DNA of 64,000 nt, from NCBI GenBank assembly GCA_026706025.1, contig JAPOZO010000020.1, forward strand, positions 111,064 to 175,063, in the 5' to 3' direction. The notes beneath the pieces were generated by a model. That model saw nothing but the letters and a program-made list of their open reading frames with translations, was not told the DNA's origin and made no database searches. This document shows positions 43,410-52,987 of this stretch, piece after piece (positions within the stretch are counted from its first letter, which is position 1; each line of letters starts with the position of its first letter). The position numbers and the translations under genes were made by a program. The DNA comes from Candidatus Poribacteria bacterium. GTDB lineage: Bacteria; Poribacteria; WGA-4E; WGA-3G.

Positions 43410-44783
43410 TTATTCTGCAAGCCTGCGCAGAACATTATGTGTAATCTGTTCAACGATAGCGTCGCCACCGGCTAATCCGTGCGACCAGTCGGTTGTGGCA
43501 GCAGTGAAGACCGTCCCGCCTTGTGTATAGATGCCCATCGTTGCGGCACCGGTTCTCCCTCTTTCCCAACGTTCGTACCATTCACAGTCATCCGGATGCC
43601 ATCGGACAGGCGCGGTCGCGAGGATCGTGAAGCTTTCAGGCGTGCCGTCTTGATAGGTCGGCACCGGTAAACCGTTTTCAAGGGTCCACTCGCACCCGTC
43701 GCACTCGTAGCCGACAATCGTATTTGCACCACCAAAAGTATCGTCTCGCAAGAGGTCTGTCCCTTCAAAGACCCAATGTTCCGGACGGTGGACTGTGTAT
43801 TCTCCCGCACCGTCCATAAACTGCCCATGACTCAAATGATACCCACCCTGCAGAAAACCTACACCCGTTAACTCATTTTCGGGGCGACCCACCAGATAGT
43901 GACTCCATAGCGTACTGAGCGTGCTGTGATCATCAGTCTTGTAGACGGGATCTTGATTGTAGGTCTGTTTCCAGCAGACGAGTGCCCTGCCGTCATCTTC
44001 AGAACGCACCTGCCAACAGACGGAATTCCCGCTGAAGAAGGCGGCGTTCCCGCCATTGGCGATGAATGCCTCAAGATGATCGCGCATCGGGGCAGACCAG
44101 TATTCATCATGTCCAACACTCAAGACGAGTTTGTAATGTTCCAAAATTTCAGGGTGAAATTCCAAATCGGAGTTCGCAGCATAATCAAGCGTATACCCGT
44201 TTTGTTCCGCCCAGACAATAAAAGCCGACTCCCAGTTGCTGAAGATACCACGAGTAGGGCGGTCAAACGAGACGCGGTTTCCCTGTATCTTGCTTGCGCC
44301 GTGATATCCGTAGAGACTGAAGCCACCCCAGTTGTTGTAGGCGTTATAGGTGTTAGTAGAGAGTTGGAGAAGCATCGGCGTGTTTGCGCCGGGCTTCGCG
44401 GGACGAACAATAAAGAAGAGCGTGCTTTCGGCAGTGCGGTGGTTCCTATAAATAGTGTCTCCGCCACCGTCTGTTGCGCGGAGTGTGCCTTCATAATAAC
44501 CACTCTGCCATGTTTCAGGCACTTCAAGGCTAAAAACGGGTGACCATCCACATCCCTGCGATGACGCGTCTGCGGGAATCGGTTGTGCTTCACCGGGCAG
44601 CTCCGCCTGGCTCCAAACGACTTCACGCGTCGCACCGATGCGGGCAATCTCAAGTGAGTAGCTGCCTGCGCTCGTTGAAATGTGGAATGCAATTTCTTCA
44701 CCGGGGGCATAACTGAGTTGATGGGTATATCCATCAATATAGAGCGGTCTGATTCGGTTTTCGGTTTGCGTTAAAGTTGCCAT
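43410..44783 (-). CDS. N,N-dimethylformamidase beta-subunit-like protein
   Basis: A 457-residue protein. The start at ATG 44783 is chosen for its strong GAGGAGG; the upstream in-frame ATG adds 29 residues without an RBS. The N-terminal Ig-like sandwich (PLYIDGYTHQLSYAPGEEI) and the flavodoxin-like core (LQLSTNTYNAYNNWGG, VLSVGHDEYWSAPMRDHLEAF, NGGNAAFFSGNSVCWQVR) match the large subunit of dimethylformamidase, which hydrolyses DMF with an Fe site. The family also has members of unknown substrate. No small-subunit gene is adjacent. It converges on the permease cluster. Confidence 0.85.
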   Translation of the reverse strand: MATLTQTENRIRPLYIDGYTHQLSYAPGEEIAFHISTSAGSYSLEIARIGATREVVWSQAELPGEAQPIPADASSQGCGWSPVFSLEVPETWQSGYYEGTLRATDGGGDTIYRNHRTAESTLFFIVRPAKPGANTPMLLQLSTNTYNAYNNWGGFSLYGYHGASKIQGNRVSFDRPTRGIFSNWESAFIVWAEQNGYTLDYAANSDLEFHPEILEHYKLVLSVGHDEYWSAPMRDHLEAFIANGGNAAFFSGNSVCWQVRSEDDGRALVCWKQTYNQDPVYKTDDHSTLSTLWSHYLVGRPENELTGVGFLQGGYHLSHGQFMDGAGEYTVHRPEHWVFEGTDLLRDDTFGGANTIVGYECDGCEWTLENGLPVPTYQDGTPESFTILATAPVRWHPDDCEWYERWERGRTGAATMGIYTQGGTVFTAATTDWSHGLAGGDAIVEQITHNVLRRLAE

Positions 44784-44949
44784 CCTGCCTCCTCTTTCGG
44801 TGTGTGACGGACCATCTGCTAAACAAAATATCAATGCGATCGGGCTATTTTCTTTGACTCTTTTCGCCAAATATGCTATTATTTTACAATCTTTTCGACT
44901 TTTGTCATCTTAATTCTCAGAATCATCCAAACTTTGGAATTGAATAAAA

Positions 44950-45807
44950 ATGAAAAGCGATCAAAAACAGGTAACCCCACTGTCACCCGAACAGATGGAT
45001 CAGTGGGAAAACGATGGCTATTTATTGCTAAAAGACGTTGTCCCGGAATCTGCTATCAATGGTGTGCGCGACAGTTTTGCCCGTGTCGTAGATGGCATCA
45101 TTTGCGAGTTGAAAGCAGACGGGATTATCGAAGATGAAGGGTTAGAACTTCCATTTGAAACGCGATTCGCACAAGTCGCTGGTGAACATGCCAACCGCTT
45201 CGGTCGTTCTTGGCGTGACCAAGTTGCGACACCTGAAATTTTCGAGATACATCACGCGCCGCCACTCGTGGACGCAATCGGACAACTCACAGGTACAGAT
45301 GTCATCGGACACCCCGTTTTCAATGCGCGTCCGAAACTTCCCGGTCAGCAATTGACGGTGGTCCCGTGGCATCAGGATAGTGGCTATTTCGGCACAGTCA
45401 GCGAAAGTTCCCTCATCCCGACTGCATGGATACCGTTGGTGCCAGTAGATGAGACCAACGGCTGCCTACAAGTGGTTGCGGGTTCACATCGATTAGGTGT
45501 GGTTGATCATCGGACAGAAGAACGGGAGGGAAGATTTCTTGAGGTAATGGACGAGCTTGTGGATACGTCTCGTATTGTCACGTGTCCTATGGAGTTGGGA
45601 GATGCCTTAGTATTCCACAACCTGACATTTCACCGATCGCTACCACACACCACAAGTAATATAGTCCGTTGGGCGATTGACATCCGGTATTTGCGAGATG
45701 GTGACCATCCCGGCACAATCTATTGGGGAGATCCTGATTTCAAATGGGTCATCCGTAGCGAAACACAGTCGGTGACACCTCTGACACAATGGCTCGAAAT
45801 GTGGTAG
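44950..45807 (+). CDS. Phytanoyl-CoA dioxygenase (PhyH) family protein
   Basis: A 285-residue Fe(II)/2-oxoglutarate oxygenase. VVPWHQDSGYFGT carries the HxD pair, VFHNLTFHRSLPH the distal His, and VRWAIDIRYLRDGD the Arg. NGCLQVVAGSHRLGVV is the core strand. First gene of an operon with a YiaK-type dehydrogenase, a Gfo/Idh/MocA oxidoreductase and an FAH-family hydrolase, so it may open or modify a substrate that the other three then degrade. Confidence 0.9.
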   Translation: MKSDQKQVTPLSPEQMDQWENDGYLLLKDVVPESAINGVRDSFARVVDGIICELKADGIIEDEGLELPFETRFAQVAGEHANRFGRSWRDQVATPEIFEIHHAPPLVDAIGQLTGTDVIGHPVFNARPKLPGQQLTVVPWHQDSGYFGTVSESSLIPTAWIPLVPVDETNGCLQVVAGSHRLGVVDHRTEEREGRFLEVMDELVDTSRIVTCPMELGDALVFHNLTFHRSLPHTTSNIVRWAIDIRYLRDGDHPGTIYWGDPDFKWVIRSETQSVTPLTQWLEMW

Positions 45808-45856
45808 CGGCTATAATAAAAAGCAGCCAATGCTGGCATAACAGTTACGATAACGT

Positions 45857-46876
45857 ATGAAACGTGTGCCTTTCCAAACTTTACACGACGAATTTTATCG
45901 TGTGCTCGCTTCAGTCGGTTTTGCCGATGAGCGAGCAGTGCTATGTGCGCGACTCTTCGCCGAAAATCAACGCGACGGAGTCTATTCGCACGGACTCAAC
46001 CGCTTTCCCGGATTCGTCGCTGGATTGGCGAGTAAACAGATCGACTTCCGCGCGCAACCCGAGAAAACCGAGAGTTTCGGAGCGTTAGAACGCTGGGACG
46101 GTAAGATGGGGGTCGGTCTCGTCAACGCCCATATCTGTATGCAGCGTGCAACGGAACTCGCTGAAATACACGGCATCGGGTGTGTTGGGCTTTCAAACAC
46201 CAACCACTGGATGCGCGGCGGTGCTTATGCCCTACAAGCCGCAGAAGCCGGATACATCGGCATCTGCTGGACCAACACGACCCGACTTATGCCACCGTGG
46301 GGTTCCGCTGAAAAGAAGATCGGAAACAATCCGATGGCAATTGGCATTCCGAGAGAAGAAGGGCACATTTTGCTGGACATGGCGATGAGCCAGTATTCAA
46401 ACGGGAAATTAGAGGTACTGCAGCTCCAGAAAAGAGAACTCCCACTACCGGGCGGATATGATGCAGACGGAGAATTGACCGTTAATCCTGGCGATATCCT
46501 TGATTCCAAAAGAGCACTTCCGATCGGCTATTGGAAAGGGTCAGGACTGGCACTGGTGCTTGACACAATGGCATCCGTTATCTCAGGCGGCCAAGCGACC
46601 CACGAAATCGGAAAGCAGAATTCGGAATACGCTGTTTCCCAAGCGTACATCGCGATTAATGCCACGGGATTGATGGGACAAGCAGCACTAAATGAAACAG
46701 TCGCGGCAATTATCAACGATTTCCATGCGGCTACACCTTTAGATGAAAATGAAAAGGTCCGGTATCCGGGAGAAGGTATGCTGCGGACACGGCATGAGAG
46801 TCTCGAAAAAGGTGTTCTCGTAGACGAAACACAGTGGCAGGCATTGCTTGAAATGAATAAAACAGGCACAAACTAA
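45857..46876 (+). CDS. 3-dehydro-L-gulonate 2-dehydrogenase-like (YiaK/DlgD, LDH2 family)
   Basis: A 339-residue NAD(P)H-dependent oxidoreductase of the malate/L-lactate dehydrogenase type 2 fold. It follows the E. coli YiaK pattern closely: DGVYSHGLNRFPGFV, NTNHWMRGGAYALQAAEAG, YIGICWTNTTRLMPPWG, NNPMAIGIPR and LPIGYWKGSGLALVLD. YiaK reduces 2,3-diketo-L-gulonate in L-ascorbate/lyxose-type catabolism. Second gene of a four-gene operon, 49 bp after the dioxygenase. Confidence 0.9.
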   Translation: MKRVPFQTLHDEFYRVLASVGFADERAVLCARLFAENQRDGVYSHGLNRFPGFVAGLASKQIDFRAQPEKTESFGALERWDGKMGVGLVNAHICMQRATELAEIHGIGCVGLSNTNHWMRGGAYALQAAEAGYIGICWTNTTRLMPPWGSAEKKIGNNPMAIGIPREEGHILLDMAMSQYSNGKLEVLQLQKRELPLPGGYDADGELTVNPGDILDSKRALPIGYWKGSGLALVLDTMASVISGGQATHEIGKQNSEYAVSQAYIAINATGLMGQAALNETVAAIINDFHAATPLDENEKVRYPGEGMLRTRHESLEKGVLVDETQWQALLEMNKTGTN

Positions 46877-46891
46877 ATTTGGGGGAAATTG

Positions 46892-48016
46892 ATGACATTA
46901 CAAGTAGGCATTGTCGGTTGTGGCGGGATTAGTAAAAGCCACGCCGCAGCGCACGCGAACTTGGAAGGGATTGATCTCGTCGCAATGTGCGACATCAATC
47001 GCGATGCCCTCAACAACCGCGCCGATGAATACGGGGTCTCAAAACGATACGCTGACTATGAGGAGATGTTTGCACAGGAATCCCTTGATATCGTAAGTGT
47101 GTGTACACATGCCCCGCTACATGCCCCGATTGCGATTGCTGCCGCAAAAGCAGGCATCCACGTTTTATCTGAGAAGCCGTTGTCTGTTGATTTAGAAACA
47201 GCCGATCAGATGCTTGCGGCGTGTCGTGAGGCAGGTGTACACTTGGCTGTCAGTCATCAATTTCGATTTACACCGCTCTTTCGGCACGCGAAAGTCTTGA
47301 TTGATGCAGGCAAAATCGGTGAACTCCGTTCAATTCGGGAAGTCGGCAAAGGCCGCGAAGCCGGGTTTGAACTGATGGAAATGGGGGTCCACTATTTTGA
47401 CGAGATGGATTTCTTCTTGGACGGTATCTCTTGGATCCAAGCACATATTACCTATCAAGGACACGATGTAACGGACGCAGACATTATGCACAGCAGTGAA
47501 TTGTGCAAAACCGACCGCCGCGACAACGGCATCGTCGCAGGCGATACGATGCTTGTGCATATTGGTGGCGCGAGTGGTGCCTACGGTATTATGGAACTTT
47601 ATTGCCGCGAACCGAGACATGGATGGATGATGGGACCCCATCTGCTCGGTTCGGAAGGACAACTGATGATAAAACCGAGCCCGGACACAGGTATAGATGA
47701 GATGTGGTACTGTCCCTTTGATGTCTCGTTTGCAGCACACACACCCGTATGGGAACGGATAGAACTTGATGCGTCAGCATTTCTCATCTCTGGAAAAGCG
47801 TGGCAGTCTCGCCACACTATCTGGAGTGCAAAAAATATGCGAGACGCAATTCTTAACGGAAATCAACCAGAACTCGGCGGACGCAACGCACTTACATCCC
47901 TTGAGTGTGTGAGTGCCACCTACGTATCCCATTTTAGTGGAGCGAAGGTGCATCTGCCGTTAAAGGAGCGGAACCATCCGCTTGCAAAACGTCTTAACAC
48001 AGGAGCAAATAACTGA
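46892..48016 (+). CDS. Gfo/Idh/MocA family oxidoreductase
   Basis: A 374-residue sugar or inositol-type dehydrogenase. ATG 46892 follows GGGGGAAA; a TTG one codon earlier is less likely. The Rossmann motif is VGIVGCGGISKSHAAAH, the cofactor and catalytic Lys motif is SEKPLSVD, and the C-terminal sheet contains GVHYFDEMDFFLDGI. Oxidises or epimerises a sugar-derived substrate with NAD(P). Its stop directly abuts the next ATG. Confidence 0.9.
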   Translation: MTLQVGIVGCGGISKSHAAAHANLEGIDLVAMCDINRDALNNRADEYGVSKRYADYEEMFAQESLDIVSVCTHAPLHAPIAIAAAKAGIHVLSEKPLSVDLETADQMLAACREAGVHLAVSHQFRFTPLFRHAKVLIDAGKIGELRSIREVGKGREAGFELMEMGVHYFDEMDFFLDGISWIQAHITYQGHDVTDADIMHSSELCKTDRRDNGIVAGDTMLVHIGGASGAYGIMELYCREPRHGWMMGPHLLGSEGQLMIKPSPDTGIDEMWYCPFDVSFAAHTPVWERIELDASAFLISGKAWQSRHTIWSAKNMRDAILNGNQPELGGRNALTSLECVSATYVSHFSGAKVHLPLKERNHPLAKRLNTGANN

Positions 48017-48865
48017 ATGAAATTTGCATTCTTTAATGACTATCAGCTCGGTGTAATAACAGCAGATGGAATTGTTAACATCAGCGATGCCCTGACTGGT
48101 ATTTCGCATCATACACCGCAAGAATTGATACGGATGGTGATTGAGGATTTCGATAATCTACGTCCAGCAATAGCGGATGCTGCTGAAAATGGAACTGCTA
48201 CCGCTTTAGACAGTGTTAGTTTCAAAGCCCCGCTACCGCGCCCAGGTCAGCTCGTATGCCTCGCTGGCAATTACATTGAGCCGGACAGCCCGTCTCGCGG
48301 TGAGTTTAACGCCTTTCTAAAGTCGCCAACCGGTATCGTTGCCACAAAAAACACGGTCGAATTACCAGAAGCAGATGTTACTGTATTCCATTTTGAACCC
48401 GAATTGGCAATCGTCATCGGCAAAACAGCGAAACATCTCTCCGAAGAAAATGCCTTAGACTGTGTATTCGGTTATACGCAATTCATTGATGTGTCTGCAC
48501 GGGGGCTACCCGGTGGATTCTTCTTAGGGAAAAGTTGGCATACGTTTGCCCCGATGGGACCCGCGCTCATCACCGCTGACGAAGTGGCTGACGGGAACGC
48601 CCTCGGCGTGCAACTCTGGATCAATGACGGGTTGCAACACGATTTTTCCACGAATTCCATGGCACGCTTCATTCCAGAATTGCTGGCAGAGGTGACCAAC
48701 GTTGTAACACTGGAACCGGGGGATGTCGTCTCTACAGGCACACATCATGAGGCACTCACCGCTGTTGGTGACGGAGACACAGTGAGATTGGCGGTAGAAG
48801 GCTTCGGTCCAGACCTCACTGTCTCTGTCCGAGACCCGTTAAAGCGGACAAGTTGGCGCGGTTAA
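48017..48865 (+). CDS. Fumarylacetoacetate hydrolase family protein
   Basis: A 282-residue FAH-fold enzyme. FEPELAIVIGKTAKHL supplies the metal-binding Glu residues, YTQFIDVSARGLPGGFFLGKSWHTFAPMGP is the central strand-loop, and EPGDVVSTGTHHEALTAVGDGDTV the closing block. Members cleave acylpyruvates or dehydrate 2-keto-3-deoxy sugar acids. As last gene of this operon it likely performs the C-C cleavage or hydration step. The start ATG directly follows the stop of the previous gene. Confidence 0.9.
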   Translation: MKFAFFNDYQLGVITADGIVNISDALTGISHHTPQELIRMVIEDFDNLRPAIADAAENGTATALDSVSFKAPLPRPGQLVCLAGNYIEPDSPSRGEFNAFLKSPTGIVATKNTVELPEADVTVFHFEPELAIVIGKTAKHLSEENALDCVFGYTQFIDVSARGLPGGFFLGKSWHTFAPMGPALITADEVADGNALGVQLWINDGLQHDFSTNSMARFIPELLAEVTNVVTLEPGDVVSTGTHHEALTAVGDGDTVRLAVEGFGPDLTVSVRDPLKRTSWRG

Positions 48866-48908
48866 GGCTTTACCGAGCAAGGGTTTGCTTGTAAATTCGG
48901 AAAAAATG

Positions 48909-48938
48909 TTGACAACTTTACCAATTTAGGTGTATAAT
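48909..48938 (+). promoter_or_regulatory. Consensus sigma-70-type promoter of the TIG lipoprotein gene
   Basis: TTGACA (48909-48914), 18-bp spacer, TATAAT (48933-48938). Both hexamers are perfect. The predicted leader is about 170 nt long. Confidence 0.85.
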
Positions 48939-48995
48939 AATTTAAGGTGTAATTTAGAGGCTTCCTTCTAATCCACGAGATTCTACTTTGTAGTA

Positions 48996-49060
48996 GCAAG
49001 TTTTGGAGACCAGTCAGCTGCGCGACTTCTTTACAGCAAGTTTTGGAAATCAGCAAGCTG
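48996..49060. repeat. Two direct repeats in the leader of the TIG lipoprotein gene
   Basis: GCAAGTTTTGGAGACCAGTC (48996) and GCAAGTTTTGGAAATCAGCA (49036) recur with a 40-bp period, each followed by AGCTG. They lie between promoter and start codon and could be a leader element. Confidence 0.55.
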
Positions 49061-49115
49061 CACCAAAACCGCGGTACGGAATGAGACTTTTTCTGACGAT
49101 AAGGAGACTGAATTA

Positions 49116-50042
49116 ATGAAAAAACCCAGAAATATAGCCGTTCTGGCTATCCTCACGATTGTCTGCGCGTGGATGGTAGGCTGCGGCGGCTGTAATCCAG
49201 AACCGCTGCCGAGCGGGATGAACCCCACACAAGGACCCGAAACCGGTGGGACAACCGTCCAGATTACCGGCGAAAAATTTGATATGAAAAATGGGGTAAC
49301 CGTGACGTTCGGCGGGAAAAACGCTACAAGCGTGACGGTTCCAAGTGAAACCCAAATTACGGCAGTGACACCCGGCGGCATGGCAGGAGAATCCGTCTCT
49401 GTTGTCATTACCAACAAAGGGAAACCCGAAGTCCCGGTCACGCTTTCACAGCAGTTTACATACACCGACGCAACACCACCAACCGTGACGATGAACGAAC
49501 CCGCTGATGGCACAGTCATCTCTGAATATGAGGATTCACTCAATGTGATGAACAGCGTGTCGGTCTCGTTTAGTGAAGCCGTCAATAGCGATAGCGTCTC
49601 AATAAGTGTAGCCGTCGCGAAAACGGAAGATTCGATGAGCGAACCGATGGATGCAACGCTGGCAGGGACAGTGAGTGGGACTGGCGATTCTGTAATGTTT
49701 ACATCCGACATGCCGATGCGGGCAGGGCGGATGTACACCGTCACCGTCACCGGGGCTGCCGATATGGCAGGCAATACCCTCGTAAGTCCACATAGCTTCA
49801 GCTTCAGCATTACCAGTCCGGAAAAACTTGACAGATACCGTGTCCAAGAAGAGGATATTCAGGAAGCAAATGGCGAAGCGGCTCTCAAACGCATCGCTGC
49901 ACGTCCTGAGATTTTCGATAACCCAGAGATGTGGGAACGGTTAGTCGCAGCGAACCAAGATGATTATATCTTTGACCGGACGAAACTGAGTGTCGGACAA
50001 CGCTTATGGATTCCACGCGGGGCCGCTTGGGGCGATAAATAA
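49116..50042 (+). CDS. Lipoprotein with IPT/TIG, Ig-like and LysM-like domains
   Basis: A 308-residue envelope protein. Lipobox AWMVGC places the lipidated Cys at residue 23. Residues 30-118 are an IPT/TIG domain (MNPTQGPETGGTTVQITGEKF). Residues 122-232 are a bacterial Ig-like domain of the Big_5 type (PADGTVIS, VSVSFSEAVNSDSV, YTVTVTGAADMAGN). Residues 240-300 look like a LysM-type or tail-X domain (DRYRVQEEDIQEANG, AANQDDYIFDRTKLSVGQRL), which would bind peptidoglycan. Probably an outer-membrane-anchored structural protein. Strong promoter upstream and strong terminator downstream. Confidence 0.85.
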   Translation: MKKPRNIAVLAILTIVCAWMVGCGGCNPEPLPSGMNPTQGPETGGTTVQITGEKFDMKNGVTVTFGGKNATSVTVPSETQITAVTPGGMAGESVSVVITNKGKPEVPVTLSQQFTYTDATPPTVTMNEPADGTVISEYEDSLNVMNSVSVSFSEAVNSDSVSISVAVAKTEDSMSEPMDATLAGTVSGTGDSVMFTSDMPMRAGRMYTVTVTGAADMAGNTLVSPHSFSFSITSPEKLDRYRVQEEDIQEANGEAALKRIAARPEIFDNPEMWERLVAANQDDYIFDRTKLSVGQRLWIPRGAAWGDK

Positions 50043-50067
50043 GTCAATTCGTAACGGAAATAAAAAA

Positions 50068-50095
50068 GCCGTGTACTCGCGACACGGCTTTTTTT
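50068..50095 (+). terminator. Intrinsic terminator after the TIG lipoprotein gene
   Basis: GCCGTGT-ACTCGCG-ACACGGC followed by seven T; preceded by AAAAAA. Perfect 7-bp stem, so it may also work in the other direction. Confidence 0.92.
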
Positions 50096-50145
50096 GTTGC
50101 TTGGAACATGCAACAAATCACACGATTAGGACAACAGAGGATATT

Positions 50146-51906
50146 ATGTTTGGCTCCCAAAAGGATTTTGATAATCGGACCGCTGAATACCGAAGCAATT
50201 TAGGAGGCATTAAGCATCTGCACCGATTGGGTAGGCAGTCTGAATCGCCGACGCGCCCTCAACCCGACCAACCCATCACGCTCCACGTGACAACATCTGG
50301 CGGTATCGCTTACGATTCGGTTCGCTGTTGGATGAATGTAAATGGTGAAGAGATTACATTTGAATTCGTCCCAGGCGAATCCGCATGGAATACACTTGAA
50401 TGGCGATATGTTCGCTATTGGCGCGGGCAGGTCCCACCGCAAGCAAGCGGCGCGACATTACACTACCGCATCGGCGGACGCGTCGTAGGGACGGATAGAT
50501 GGATCTTCGCGGATAATCAAGCGCGCGTGTTATCGGAAGCAACCGAATTCGCTATCTCAGTTGATGATTACGATACCCCAATGTGGGTACGTGATGCCGT
50601 TATCTATCATGTTTTCTTGGATCGTTTCTATCCGGGTGACGGTGTCTCGTGGAAAGAACCGACAAATCTCTCCGGGTTTTTCGGTGGAACGCTCCGCGGT
50701 GTAATTCAGAAACTTGACTACATTCAATCCCTCGGATGCAACGCTATTTGGCTCTCACCACTCTTCGCAAGCCCAACACACCACGGCTACGATGCAACAG
50801 ACTACTACACCGTTGAACCCCGATTCGGCACGAACGCGGATCTAATCGAACTGATTAAAAAAGTGCATCAGCGTGGGATTCGGGTTATTTTGGACTTTGT
50901 TGCCAATCACTGGTCCAACCAACATCCGACATTTCAAGCAGCACAACGTGATGAAAACAGCGAATACCGAGCGTGGTACACATGGCAGCGGTGGCCCGAT
51001 GAATACACAAGCTTCTTCGGTGTGAAGGGGATGCCCCAATTAAACTTAAGGCACAAACCCGCAAGTGACTACCTATTAGCGTGTGCCCAGTATTGGCTAA
51101 AAAGCGGCGTTGATGGTTATCGGCTTGACTATGCACCCGGACCGCCGCACACTTTCTGGGCAGACTTTCGCCAAGCATGTAAAGAGGTGAATCCTGATGT
51201 TTTTCTTGTCGGGGAGGTGGTCCGTCACTCGGAAGGAATAGCCGCTTACGTTCCGCACTTTGATGGATGCCTTGATTTTCTGCTTGCGGATGCACTCCGA
51301 CGAACCTTCGTCCTTGAAACTTCTACACTACTGGAGTTTGAAGCATTTTTAGCGGCACATGAGGCTTACTTTCCACAGGATTTTTCACTCCCAGCGTTCT
51401 TAGACAACCACGACATGACACGCATCCTCTATTCGGCAGGTGAAGATAAGGCAAAGGTCCGGTTGGCAGCATTAGTGCTGTTCACACTTTCCGCGCCACC
51501 GATAATTTACAACGGTACTGAAGTAGGCGTTTCGCAACGAAACCCGCTTGGACGCTTTGAGGAAGCACGTTTGCCTATGCTATGGGAAGATAAACAGGAC
51601 AAAGATTTGCTAACCTATTTCCGACGTTTGGGTGCATTAAGAAAACAGTTTCTGGTACTCGCTTCCGGTAAGCGAGAGGTTGTCCATCTAAATGTTCAAC
51701 AAGGAACTTACGCCTACCTACGCGCTTCAGAAACCAATTCTGTCTTGATCGCATTGAATACAAGTCGGTGTACGCAAACGATTGAAGTTCCAAATGTATT
51801 GTTCCAAACTTCCGCCAAAGACCTGCTCAATGAGAATCAAGTGACAGTATCAGAAGATTCCGTAAAGGTCTTGCTCGCAGCACAAAGTGGTGCATTTATC
51901 GCCTAA
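50146..51906 (+). CDS. GH13 alpha-amylase family glycosidase (neopullulanase/cyclomaltodextrinase-like)
   Basis: A 586-residue enzyme. ATG 50146 has AGAGG upstream; the longer frame from 49990 overlaps the preceding gene and terminator. Residues 1-135 form an N-terminal beta-sandwich (CBM34-like). The barrel starts with VIYHVFLDRFYPGD. Conserved GH13 regions: DFVANHW, GYRLDYAPG (nucleophile Asp), FLVGEVVRH (acid/base Glu) and FLDNHDMTR (third Asp). A C-terminal beta-domain ends the protein. No signal peptide, so it likely degrades maltodextrins or cyclodextrins in the cytoplasm. Confidence 0.93.
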   Translation: MFGSQKDFDNRTAEYRSNLGGIKHLHRLGRQSESPTRPQPDQPITLHVTTSGGIAYDSVRCWMNVNGEEITFEFVPGESAWNTLEWRYVRYWRGQVPPQASGATLHYRIGGRVVGTDRWIFADNQARVLSEATEFAISVDDYDTPMWVRDAVIYHVFLDRFYPGDGVSWKEPTNLSGFFGGTLRGVIQKLDYIQSLGCNAIWLSPLFASPTHHGYDATDYYTVEPRFGTNADLIELIKKVHQRGIRVILDFVANHWSNQHPTFQAAQRDENSEYRAWYTWQRWPDEYTSFFGVKGMPQLNLRHKPASDYLLACAQYWLKSGVDGYRLDYAPGPPHTFWADFRQACKEVNPDVFLVGEVVRHSEGIAAYVPHFDGCLDFLLADALRRTFVLETSTLLEFEAFLAAHEAYFPQDFSLPAFLDNHDMTRILYSAGEDKAKVRLAALVLFTLSAPPIIYNGTEVGVSQRNPLGRFEEARLPMLWEDKQDKDLLTYFRRLGALRKQFLVLASGKREVVHLNVQQGTYAYLRASETNSVLIALNTSRCTQTIEVPNVLFQTSAKDLLNENQVTVSEDSVKVLLAAQSGAFIA

Positions 51907-51927
51907 GACATTGGTAGAAAGGAAAAA

Positions 51928-51964
51928 GGGGATCGGCAACTATAGAATGTTGTTACCGGTCCCC
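51928..51964 (-). terminator. Terminator for the P460 cytochrome gene, probably bidirectional
   Basis: GGGG-A-TCGG-CAAC arms pair with GTTG-TTACCGG-T-CCCC around an ATAG-type loop. On the minus strand the stem is followed by TTTTT; on the plus strand only by TTCTTATTT. It lies between the convergent GH13 and cytochrome genes. Confidence 0.75.
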
Positions 51965-51996
51965 TTCTTATTTGAAGGTGTTGTGAGATAGAACTA

Positions 51997-52824
51997 CTAG
52001 GCACCGTTACCAGCACCAGCACCGTTGCCATTACCACCATTGCCATTACCACCATTGGCATCAGCGTCAGCATCAGCATCAGCATCAGCGTCAGCATCAG
52101 CATCGGCATCAGCGTCAGCATCAGCATCAGCATCAGCATCAGCATCGGCATCAGCATCAGCATCAGCGTCAGCATCAGCGTCAGCATCAGCATCAGCGTC
52201 AGGCGTTTCTGGTGTCTCAACAGCTTTCATGGGAAGCGACACAAAGACACTGTCAGTTGCAACTGGTACCGATACCGAGGCTTTTGCGTGGCAATCGTGA
52301 CATCCTTGAGCCATTTCCACGGTAAGCTGGTGTGGCATCATTAACTCTTCTGTCTCTGAAGCACGCTGGGTTGCACCGTACATCCATCCGTTATGCGCTG
52401 CATACATCGGGTCGTCGCTTTTCATCATCGTTACGACTTGCATAACAAACATCTCGGTAACATCCATGACTTCCTTGACAATCATGGTACCTACCGGATA
52501 CTCTGCGGGGGATACTATGCCTGCCCTATTCGCCATGGCACCAACTTCGTTGAAATAGACAGTGCGACTGCCCATGCCGTGTGCTGCACCAGTTCCGCCA
52601 GGATTCATAGCTGCAGCAGCTTCCTCTACGGTCATCGTCGGTGCTGGAAGCTTAACATGATCCCATGACTTGTGCGCGGCCTCTTCCATCGTCGTTTCCA
52701 TTGCCGTTTCCATGGGTGCTTCCTCGGTAACCGGATCATCTAAACCAGGCTGCATCCGGCCGCAAGATAGGAAAGCCATACAACCAACCAAAATGATAGA
52801 CAAAGCTATCTGAAATCTAAGCAT
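51997..52824 (-). CDS. Cytochrome P460 family lipoprotein with an Asp-Ala repeat tail
   Basis: A 275-residue lipoprotein. ATG 52824 is chosen since it starts the signal (IALSIILVGCMAFLSC, lipobox Cys21); a longer frame to 52935 has no merit. Residues 50-200 follow cytochrome P460: RTVYFNEVGAMA, YPVGTMIVKEVMDVTEM, HNGWMYGAT, then the haem-c motif CHDCH in QGCHDCHAKA and SVFVSLP. A Lys that could cross-link the haem cannot be assigned. The C-terminus is 24 Asp-Ala dipeptides and a Gly-Asn-rich tail, an acidic, probably unstructured or Ca-binding extension. Periplasmic or surface redox role inferred. Confidence 0.82.
   Translation of the reverse strand: MLRFQIALSIILVGCMAFLSCGRMQPGLDDPVTEEAPMETAMETTMEEAAHKSWDHVKLPAPTMTVEEAAAAMNPGGTGAAHGMGSRTVYFNEVGAMANRAGIVSPAEYPVGTMIVKEVMDVTEMFVMQVVTMMKSDDPMYAAHNGWMYGATQRASETEELMMPHQLTVEMAQGCHDCHAKASVSVPVATDSVFVSLPMKAVETPETPDADADADADADADADADADADADADADADADADADADADADADADADANGGNGNGGNGNGAGAGNGA
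52058..52201. repeat. 24-copy hexanucleotide repeat coding for Asp-Ala
   Basis: About 144 bp of 6-bp units (GCATCA, GCGTCA, GCATCG on the + strand). It lies inside the P460 cytochrome gene and is in frame. Third-position variants are interspersed, so the repeat is not freshly expanded. Confidence 0.9.
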
Positions 52825-52987
52825 TATAATGCTCCTTCCTCTGTATTTGAAAAAGAATTGACGAAGAGTTTCGAGCTTAATGCAACAAAGCTCATTCATT
52901 TCAGAATTTAACTCTTCTGGTTTATGTATACACAACCTTATTAAATAGTACTATACTTCGTTTTAATTTTCAAGAAAAAAATAATAT

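Noticed and set aside
52025..52300. Plus-strand Ser-Ala repeat frame opposite the cytochrome gene
   Set aside because: It is the complement of the Asp-Ala repeat; the minus-strand gene has signal peptide, haem motif and terminator.
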